A stretch of DNA of 64,000 nt from Alnus glutinosa (Eukaryota; Streptophyta; Magnoliopsida; Fagales; Betulaceae). Every line of letters starts with the position of its first letter. Position 1 is the first letter of the stretch. Shown here one piece after another: positions 56,336 to 64,000 of the stretch. The notes beneath the pieces are model-generated. The model worked only from the letters and a program-made list of their open reading frames with translations, was not told the origin of the DNA and ran no database searches. A program made the position numbers and the translations under genes. The stretch spans positions 3,612,761-3,676,760 of the forward strand of contig NC_084889.1 in NCBI RefSeq assembly GCF_958979055.1, written 5' to 3'.

Positions 56336-56480
56336 AACGAGTAGTTTATTTAGTAATTTGATATACGATTGTCATATAATTGTGATGATGTAACAGTAAA
56401 AATTAGCCTTTTTTTTTTTTTACGAGTGTTGATGGTAAAGTTAATTTTCACTTTCACATCATTAAGTTGTATGACAGTCA
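56336..56480. mobile_element. 3'-flank MITE, degenerate copy after gene 5
   Basis: Decayed arms (ATACGATTGTCATATAATTG and the inverted AAGTTGTATGACAGTC) lie at the same position after the stop codon as in units 1-4, showing that the insertion predates the split of gene 5 from the others. Confidence 0.45.
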
Positions 56481-57399
56481 TTCCAAGTAAGACGTATGCA
56501 TGCAATAAAGAACTCCTAGAATAAGAGGATATCTTCTCATCAGGAGTTTAGTAGAAGTAGTATTTATCAATATCTGTAGTTGAAACCCAATGTAATTCCT
56601 CTACTTTGTTCTTATCAGAGTCTCTTGTAACATACGCTTATTTATAATTAAGAAGGGAATTGATGAATAATATTACCGTATTAATATTTTAACTATTCAA
56701 TTGTTTAGGAGGTCCAATGTGCCTCGCACTACCCTAACAAGCTAACATTATTAAAATATATTATCTTATTCTCCGTCATAGGCAAGCTCAGGAAAATCGA
56801 TTTTGCAGCATTGCCCGCTCATCGTCCTCTTACACGTTCTCAATCCCAATCAAGAGCTAGATCAGCTATGGCAGACTATCGTTTGGAATGTTTGGAGAAG
56901 GACCAGAGCGAATGATCTAATAATATGACGCCAAACAAAACTAAGATTTTTTTTTTTTTGAACGAAAAACTAAGATTGTTTTGATAGCATAAAATAGCAG
57001 CAGAAATTAAAAATTGAAGATTGAAAATGAAATTCAGGAAAAGAGAAAATAACAAATAGTGAAGAGAAAGACCATAATTAATTACCCTAAATAAATAAAA
57101 AAAACAAAAAAATAACTCTGAAAGACTTAAATTTAATTGATACTTTAAAACTTGATTGAAAAATAACGAAGACTAAATGACTTTATTAGGCTAGCTAGGT
57201 ACCTCTTAAATTAAGGAGGAAAAGGAAAACAAATCCTAATATGAAAAGAAAAACATAATCATAATGAAAAAGAAAAAACTCAAATCTTATTGAAAGGAAA
57301 AACTAAAAGACAGCACATGCATAATTAAAAACAAATCCAAGCTAATGTCAATCTTCTCTGCATCATAATAGCAGCACAGTGGTGCCAAAACTGGCCAAA
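56481..57399. other. 3' flank of gene 5 and unassigned DNA
   Basis: The first 230 bp are homologous to the 3' flank of genes 1-4 and contain possible polyadenylation signals. At about 56780-56920 a frame reads FAALPAHRPLTRSQSQSRAR and MADYRLECLEKDQSE, like the N-terminus of a Gypsy gag, but it is too short to be sure. The rest is A-rich and non-coding. Confidence 0.35.
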
Positions 57400-57402
57400 T
57401 TA

Positions 57403-58508
57403 TGCTCCGTTTGTTTCGACGTAAAATGGTTTCCGTCGTAAAATGGTTTCAGGGAAGTCATTTTTCTGGAAAATATTTTTCGCCGAAAGCATTTTTCGGT
57501 GTTTGGCGCGTACAGAAAATTACAAATATTTTTTATATTTTCATTCAAACATATTAACCTATAAAAATTAATTTTTATTCAAAACATATAAATATTAATA
57601 TAAAATAATATAAAAATCATCGATAACGAGATTCCGTCACTGACCGACAAGATTCTGACCATTTTTACTTGATTTCGGTTAATACAGTCAGAATTCAAGA
57701 TAATGGCCGGAATCCGGACAGTTTTGTCGGAATCTGGGATGGCCGGATTCCGGCGAAGTGGCCGGATTCCGGCTAGAGAGGCCGGATCTGGCCAGAGTCG
57801 GCCGGGAACTGGCCAGAGCCGGCCGGGAACTGGCCAGAGCCGGCTGGGATCCGGCCAGAGCCGGCTGGGATCCGGCCAGAGCAGGCCGGCTCTCTGGCCA
57901 GACCGGCCGGATCCCGGCGATCTGGCCAGACCGACCGGATCCCGGCCAGATCCGGCCGGTCTGGCCAGAGAGCCGGCCGGCTCTGGCCGGATCCCGGCCG
58001 GCCTTGGCCAGTTCCCGGCCGGCTCTGGCCAGAGAGGCCGGCCGGATCCCGGCGATCTGGCCGGATCTGGCCAGACCGACCGGATTCCGGCCATCTGGCC
58101 AGATCCGGCCAGATCGCCGGAATCCGGCCAATCTGGCTGGATTCCGGCCAGATTGGTTGCCGGAATCTGGGCTGACCGGATTCCGGCGAAGGTGGCCGGA
58201 TTCTGCCGCCAGATTCCAACGACATTATCCGGATGTTGTCGGAATTCGATACGGGCAAGATTTTGATGGTGGTCGGCTGCTTAAACGTGAAGATCGACTG
58301 CGTTGTTTAAAATAAATCGACCGCGTCAGACGTCTTCGGAAAATGATTTACGCTTTTAAAAAGCATAAATCATTTTCCAAAATTTACTAAGCATTTTTGG
58401 TCAAACAGAAATCATTTTCCGGTTGACTATTATTTTCGCCCCTACCAAACACCGGAAAATACCGAAATCATTTTCCAGAAATCATTTTACGCCGAAACAA
58501 ACAGAGCA
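57403..58508. mobile_element. PIF/Harbinger-like element with GC-rich core
   Basis: The ends are TGCTCCGTTTGTTTCGACGT and, inverted, CGCCGAAACAAACAGAGCA, followed inward by TAAAATGGTTT/AAATCATTTTA. Flanking TTA occurs at 57400-57402 and 58509-58511. It has no transposase. The core is a CCGG-rich minisatellite. Confidence 0.8.
57700..58215. repeat. CCGGATC/GGCCAGAG minisatellite
   Basis: About 0.5 kb is built of variants of GGCCAGAGCCGGCCGGGAAC and GGCCGGATCCCGGCCAGATC, with both strands nearly free of stops. The resulting 150-190 codon frames on both strands (repeating GREL-ARA or RPDPA-type peptides) are products of the repeat and are not genes. The stretch is strongly GC-rich and palindromic. 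Confidence 0.85.
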
Positions 58509-58511
58509 TTA

Positions 58512-59060
58512 GACTTTTCCAAGTATGAAGGTTAATTCGCACGACCCAACCAGTTTGGGGTGTCGAACAAAACGATTGTTTATGCTAGTTCCAAAACACT
58601 GCACAAGAAGAAACGGTACCGTACGTTATGATCAGCTTCCCACCTTGAAGGAGAATTAAGCTCAACTCTGATGTAGAATTAACTTGGAATTAAGCTAGTC
58701 TTTGAAAGTCACATTGCCATGGATCAGAACGGCTACAGTGACGAAGCAGGTGAGATTCGTGCTCTCTGACCAGAGGAGAGCAAATATATATATATATATT
58801 AACAGCATAAAATCAAAACTAGCAATGAAGAATGAGCACCGAAGGGTAATCAAGAACATAAACAAAAGGGGCTACAAGATGATACCAACGATTATGACAT
58901 CCACACAAGACACAACAAAGAGAAGATACAGTGCACTCTTTCATGATTGTGATTGAATTCAATCCGAATAGAAAGAGACAATTATAACACATGAACTCTG
59001 TGCTGACAAAAGATAAGGGGACAAAAAAAAAAAAAAAATTGTGCAATCCATAAGATTGAA
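58512..59060. other. non-coding DNA
   Basis: No gene is seen. It includes a TA run near 58787-58799 and an A run near 59023-59038. Confidence 0.4.
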
Positions 59061-59214
59061 AACTGGCGTTAGCCGATAGTTATGTCATTATAAAGATCGT
59101 ATTCGGTATGGGCTTTAGGTGACTAGGTCTACATTAAATAAATGGCCTTTAGTTAAGGTTATAAAGGGTCTATTAACTAAATGGGCTATTAGTTCAGTGA
59201 GTGATTTTTTATTT
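59061..59214. repeat. relic LTR-like sequence, left part
   Basis: It resembles 2895-2990 (GGCCTTTA, GGGCTATTAGTT). The right part appears to continue at about 60690-60860 (TTCTTGGAGCCAGACTAAGC against TTCTTGGAGCTAGTTGAGCT), with the LINE below inserted between. Confidence 0.3.
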
Positions 59215-60690
59215 TTTATTTTTTGAAAAAAATACTGATTTCATTGATATAAAAATCAATTAAAGCAAAAAGCTTTGCAAAATCAAAGATGAAGACTCCA
59301 ATAAAATAATCTCACGAATACAATCAGAAATAACACCTATCCAAGTACTATGATTAGTATTGTGAGATCTTACTTGTGCCAGAATATGTGCAGCCGAATT
59401 TGCCCTTCGTTTTGTATGATAGGTTTTCCAACTATGAAATCCAGCAAGAAACGCTTGAATATCCGCAATAATATTTCAATACCTGCTCCAATTCTCACAT
59501 GTACGGTTAATGGCCTATACCACAATAAGAGAATCTCCATTCAGAATAATTTGTGTAAATCCCCGAATCCTGCAAGATTTAACCATTTGGAGCGCCGCCA
59601 AACCTCACCAACCACCGGTTCAGCCAAGATATTTACTTGTAGATAGAAAGTAGCTTGTACATTCCCTTGAAAATCACGCACAATACCTCCATAACCCATT
59701 TTACCTTCTTCTTCTTTTTTTATTTTTATTATTATTATCAATGGCAACATCCCAATTTGCCTTGTATGTACCAAATAGAGGTGATTTCCACACAACATCT
59801 TCTGCAAAATTACCTATACCCTTAGAAGCATGCACCAACGTAATAGGTTCAATCGCTACCTTATAATCTACTATGTGTTTTTTAGCAATAATTATCAGGT
59901 CGTTTGGGTGAACAAAATCCCCCCCATGAACGACGTTATTTCTCCTAAACCATAATTGTCGGGCCACTTCAGCATAAATATCAACTTCATCAAATCTAAA
60001 CCCAACAAACAAATATTCCAAAACCTCCACAAATGAGTTACCTGATGTAGTGCACTTCTACATCTTCCCTCCACAGTTCCCCCAAACATCATAGGCTAAA
60101 GGACACGTCCATAACACATGAAAAATAGTTTATGGTTCAGATTTGCAGAAAATACACGAAATATCCAAATACATGCATGCCTCTTCGATGTAAATTATCC
60201 CTCGTGGGGAGGATATTATGACAAGCCTTCCAAAGGAAATTTTTTAGAGTATTTTGCACCTTCATCCCCCATATCTTCTTCCACGTACAAGTTGTTCAAA
60301 AATCGAATTGAAAAGAGCATTCACCACAGGAAGCTTCTAGACGATCCTTTTACATATGGTAAGTATTGCACACAATGAAATCCCCTGTAGTAGTCTCCCG
60401 CCAGATCAACGTGTCCTTGTGGCCATACCTACTCAACGGGATTTGTGAAATAATTAACATTTGCTTCTGGCTTACTGAAAATAGAATATATAGATAAGCT
60501 ACCTGTTCCACCAATGAGAATCCAGATCAATCAAGCTACTTACCATAGCATCTGTAGGAAGTGTAACCCGTGGAGATTGAATTGCATAAGTAGTTGGGGT
60601 GGGGAGCCATTTATCAAGCCTAAGTTTCACGTCTCTGCAATCCCTAATTCTCCATACTGTTAAAATGGTTAGAAAATAGAGGAGCTTTAT
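59215..60690 (-). pseudogene. LINE (non-LTR) 3' part, minus strand, decayed
   Basis: Read from right to left, it encodes the RT C-terminal linker (WLPTPTTYAIQSPRVTLPTD, SSLIDLDSHWWN), a zinc-binding zf-RVT segment (NTLKNFLWKACHNILPTRDN), then an RNase H-like domain (KSPLFGTYKANWDVAIDNNN, MGYGGIVRDFQGNVQATFYL). The tail is a T-rich run at 59207-59225. Several stops and shifts are present and the endonuclease and RT catalytic parts are missing. This is a 5'-truncated plant L1-type LINE. Confidence 0.8.
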
Positions 60691-60963
60691 AAGCCTATTC
60701 GATAAGAAAGAAGGGTACGAAAATTACTAATCATGTTGTAACTCATTGTCGTAGTTCTTGGAGCCAGACTAAGCTCGAATTAGTCAAACTTTTATCCATT
60801 TCAATATACACATCGATTCCATTCTTTCATTCTACAAATCCATCAATATCCATCTTTAATATTTTATAAGGAAAATCATTACAGTTATCAAGAGCAAGGG
60901 GAAGGGGAAGGGGAAGATGGAAGATAGCCCTGGAGAGAAAGGGTTTTCTCCTACTAGTGTGTC
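60691..60963. other. relic LTR right part and LINE leader
   Basis: The first half resembles 3390-3540 (see the relic LTR). The second half, with GGGGAAGGGGAAGGGGAAGA near 60899, immediately precedes the LINE endonuclease frame and may be the LINE ORF1 or leader remnant. Confidence 0.3.
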
Positions 60964-63612
60964 ATGAAGCTCCTCTCATGGAATATTAGGGGTCTTAATA
61001 TGCCCCTAAAGCAGAAGGAGATTAGGAGGGTGGTTTTTTCTCGTAGAATTTCTATTCTATGTTTGTTGGAAACTCGGGTGAAGCAGGATAATTTCCCTAA
61101 GGTGGCTGGCTCTATGCTTCTTGGCTGGGAAATCGTCAATAACTACTCTAAGCATTGTTTGGGAAAAAATTGGATCTGTTGGGATCCGGGTGGAGTTAAG
61201 CTTGAAGTTTTTGATATTCATTCTCAAGTTATTACTTCACTACAAAAAACTTTGTTATTAGCCACTTGCAATTAGCCACGTGTATGGGGTCATACACGTG
61301 GCTAATTGCATTTAGCCACTGCCAATTACACGTGGTAAATCCTGTTGTGTTTAAATGCACAATTAGCCGCGTGTCCCTTTATATATGTGGCTATTTAGCC
61401 ATGTATCATTTAGCCACTTGCAAGAAATACGTGGCTAACAAGAATTTATTTTTTTTGAAATTCTAGCCGCGTGTATTGAAATACACGCGGCTAAAATTTT
61501 TGTCCTTTTTTTAAAAAAAAAAAGAAAAAAGAAAAAAGAAAAAACAGAACAGGCATACATCCGGCATGGCCAGGCCGGTCTTTTTTCTTCTCCCATTAAT
61601 CCATAACCAAAACAACAGCAAATTCATTACACCCAAACCCAGAAAACACAGCAAGAACCCAGCCATTCAACCCAGTCGCCCGAAACCCAAAATCAATACA
61701 AGATGGGAAAAAAAACAACAGCATCACGCCGGGACCAAAACAACAACATCACGCCGGAAATAAAACCCAAAATGGGAAAAAAAATCAATACAAGAGAAAC
61801 CCTAAATCATCAAACCAATTCGCCGGAAATTATCAAACCAAAACGCCCGAAATCCAAAATCAAATTCAATACACCCAAACAACAGCAAATCGCCGGAAAT
61901 AAAACCAGAAAAAAAAAATACCAATCCCTGAGAATCGGTCGCCGGAAATCAGTCTCCCTCTTCTATCTCCAGCTCCGATCGGTCTCCCTCTTCCATCTCC
62001 CTCTGTGTGAAGAAAAGAACAAAAAAAAAAAAGGAGATTTAGGAACGAAGAGCGTGGGAAAAAGGGAAAAAAGGAAAAGAAAAAATACACGCGGAAATCA
62101 TACCACAGACCGGATCTCCAGCTCTCTCGGTCTCCGTCTTCCATTTCCCTCTCTGGCTCTCTCTGACTGTGTGAAGAAATAAGGCTGGGGAAGAAAAGAA
62201 ATAAGGGGAAGAAAGAAGGAAGAAGGGAAAGAAGGAAGAAGGCAGAAAAAAGAAGAAAGAAAAAAGAAGAAGAAAGAACCGGCCGGCCTCCTCGAAGGAA
62301 GAAAAAAAAAAGAAAAAAGAAATGATAAAGAAAAGTCAAACAATGCGGGCGGTGCAGAAAGAAAAAAAGAAAAGAGGAAATTTTGAATTCACTTGGCCAC
62401 GTTTATTTGATACACACGGCCAATTGGCCGCGTGTAAAAAATAAACGCGGCCAATTGACTGCGTGTGCAAAATACAAGCGGTCACTTGTTTTTCGCAAAC
62501 AATCTGTCACGTAGTCATTAAGACACGTGGCTAGTTGGCCGCGTGTCTACAGTAACTATTACTGTAGACACGCGGCTAATTACAATTTTTTTTGTAGTGC
62601 TTGTAGGGTAATATCAAAAGATTCAGGGGATAATTGGGTGATTTCTGCTGTTTATGGAGCCACTAATGGACCTGACAGGAGATGTCTGTGGACAAAGTTA
62701 CGATTGTTAAAGGCTACTATGGGTAGAACACCTTGGATGATCACTGGGGAGTGGGGAGTTTGTGGACTGTCTTCAGCATTTGGAAATTGATGATATTGCT
62801 TTCACAGGATGCTATCACACATGGACTAATAAGCAACCTGGTTCTGATTTTGTCTCAAAAAAGCTTGATCGAGTTTTGGCTAATGGTGAGTGGTTCACTT
62901 CATTTAGTAACACTGCAATGGAGTTCCTTGAGAGGGGAGTCTCGGATCACTCCCCTGCCTTAGTGACTGTAGCTAAGCCCGTTAGTAACGGTCCAAAATC
63001 ATTCAAATTCTTCAATTTTTGGGCTGAACATAAGAATTTTTTGGAGTGGATCGAGGAAGGTTGGAGGGTTGAGGTGAGTGGATTTTCCATGTTTCGGCTC
63101 TATGCCAAACTCAAAGTTGTCAAGGCTGTTCTGAGGCTAAAAACAGGGAGATTTTTGGAGGTTTGGGCCTAAAGGTTTTGCAAGCTAGGTCTGATCTAGC
63201 TAAGGCTCAATCTAAGTTTCTTGCTTCACGAGATAATGCAGACTGTCAGAAAAAAGAGAGGGAATGTTTGCATTTACTGGTTTCTCTCTCGGCTGCTGAG
63301 GAGAATTTTCTCAAACAAAAGTCTAGGGTTAATTGGCTCAATCTTGGGGATGGTAATAATGCCTTCTTCCATAAATCTGTTAAGATTAGGAACTCCTATA
63401 ATCTTATCAAGATGTTAAAGGATGATAATGGCAATAGCATTCTGGATATGCAGGAGATTAAAGAGCTGGCTATTACCTTTTATAAGAACCTGTTGGGGTG
63501 TTCTTCTCGTGAGTTCTCTCCTATTGAGGCTAAGGGGGTTGCCAGCCTTTTCAAGAAGAGGTTCTCTGTTGCTAGTATAGATCGAATGGAAGCCCCTGTC
63601 ACCAGATCATAA
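60964..63612 (+). pseudogene. LINE endonuclease and linker, split by CACTA element
   Basis: The endonuclease (APE) domain starts KLLSWNIRGLNMPLKQKEIR at 60967. It is interrupted at 61238-62599 and continues in the restored frame as CRVISKDSGDNWVISAVYGA. A deletion plus frameshift near 62750 removes the GDFN part. The frame resumes with CLQHLEIDDIAFTGCYHTWT and the SDHSPAL motif near 62940. After another shift near 63170 comes the spacer before RT (QKSRVNWLNLGDGNNAFFHK). Similarity stops near 63603, before the RT catalytic domain. It is inactive. Confidence 0.85.
61238..62599. mobile_element. CACTA-type non-autonomous element
   Basis: The ends are CACTACAAAAAAC and, inverted, TTTTTTTTGTAGTG, with 3-bp target repeats CTT (61235-61237 and 62600-62602). 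CACTA ends and a 3-bp duplication define the superfamily. The subterminal regions carry many copies of GCCACGTGTA/GCCGCGTGT in both orientations, as CACTA elements do for transposase binding. The interior (61550-62340) is A- and CT-rich, with lysine- or phenylalanine-rich frames on either strand and no recognisable protein. Confidence 0.88.
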
Positions 63613-64000
63613 ATCTAGAAAGTAATTTTTTGGGGTACTTACATTTTCACCCATCAACTACCAGTCATTGTCAAAATGCCCCCATGAACTAACACTTCGA
63701 CAAAAAAAAGCATCAAACTACTATCTTTACACACTTTGGCCCATTCCGTTGGGGAATCCCGTTAACTTGGATGGAATATGTCATTTTTTACCGTTAATTT
63801 TTATTTAAAGACCAAAATGCCCTCTACAGTAATTAATTAAAAAAATATTAAATAAAATTAATATTTATAATAAAAAAAAAAAAAAAACCTAAGGGGGTGG
63901 CGCACGAACCACCCCAGAGGTGGCCGGAGCCACCTTTAGGGGTGGCTCACGGGCCACCCGTGGCCTCTGAGGTGGACGCACGGCCACCCTATAGATAAGC
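63613..64000. repeat. unclassified TE end running off the window
   Basis: It starts near 63622 (TTTTTTGGGGTACTTACATT) and has a style common at plant DNA-transposon ends, followed by an A run (63872-63887) and GGGTGGC/GCCACCC repeats on both strands. It follows directly on the truncated LINE. The family could not be determined. Confidence 0.35.

Noticed and set aside
57579-58315. Five ORFs of 147-187 codons on both strands
   Set aside because: All are translations of the CCGG minisatellite. A GC-rich repeat lacking TA-containing stops is open in most frames.
61703-62343. ORFs of 159 and 157 codons inside the CACTA element
   Set aside because: Lysine- or phenylalanine-rich translations of purine/pyrimidine tracts on opposite strands, with no recognisable transposase motif.
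1-64000. Metabolic gene cluster with several different enzymes
   Set aside because: Only CYP82-type genes are present. No terpene synthase, methyltransferase, glycosyltransferase or transporter was seen, so this is a tandem family rather than a multi-enzyme cluster within this window.

Overview
The window is nuclear DNA from a flowering plant, almost certainly a eudicot. The evidence is intron-containing plant cytochrome P450 genes with GT-AG splicing, an AT-rich background, Copia retrotransposons primed by initiator tRNA-Met, plant-type LINEs, PIF/Harbinger-, CACTA- and Mutator-like elements, and many MITEs. The P450s most resemble the CYP82 family (CYP82D47/CYP82A-like) of woody dicots. The species cannot be named from sequence alone.

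The core is a tandem array of CYP82-type genes, all on the + strand. It holds a truncated pseudogene (5.6-6.2 kb), four very similar two-exon genes (starts at 9581, 19807, 26958 and 41268) and a more divergent fifth gene (53785). Each complete gene has a 0.95-0.97 kb exon 1, one phase-0 intron and a 633-bp exon 2. All keep the membrane anchor, proline-rich hinge, ExxR motif and haem-cysteine motif. The repeat unit is not just the gene. It also carries a shared promoter, a palindromic MITE just after the stop codon, a TE-like spacer, an internally inverted relic resembling DUF247 (UPF0481), AT-rich DNA and usually a poly(A)-tailed retroposon-like block. After removing recognisable insertions, start-to-start spacing is about 6.5-7.5 kb, so whole segments of about 7 kb were duplicated. 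No other biosynthetic enzyme is visible between the genes.

The spacers have since taken up mobile DNA, and the paralogous units supply empty sites that confirm several boundaries. Unit 1 holds a 1.4-kb element carrying a piece of an SPL2/SP1-like ubiquitin-ligase gene and a 1-kb poly(A)-tailed element with a 15-bp target duplication. Between units 3 and 4 lie about 7.8 kb of nested DNA with a candidate 4.5-kb solo LTR and a Mutator-like MITE. Unit 4 holds a complete but defective Copia element with a PIF/Harbinger-like element nested in its integrase gene.

The flanks are repeat graveyards. On the left are the 3' end of a Copia element and its LTR, a relic LTR and a minus-strand poly(A) element. 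On the right are a PIF/Harbinger-like element filled with a CCGG-rich minisatellite, a decayed minus-strand LINE, and a plus-strand LINE split by a CACTA-type element whose removal restores the reading frame. I found no convincing tRNA, rRNA or CRISPR, and no intact transposase. The likely expressed genes are the five P450s.
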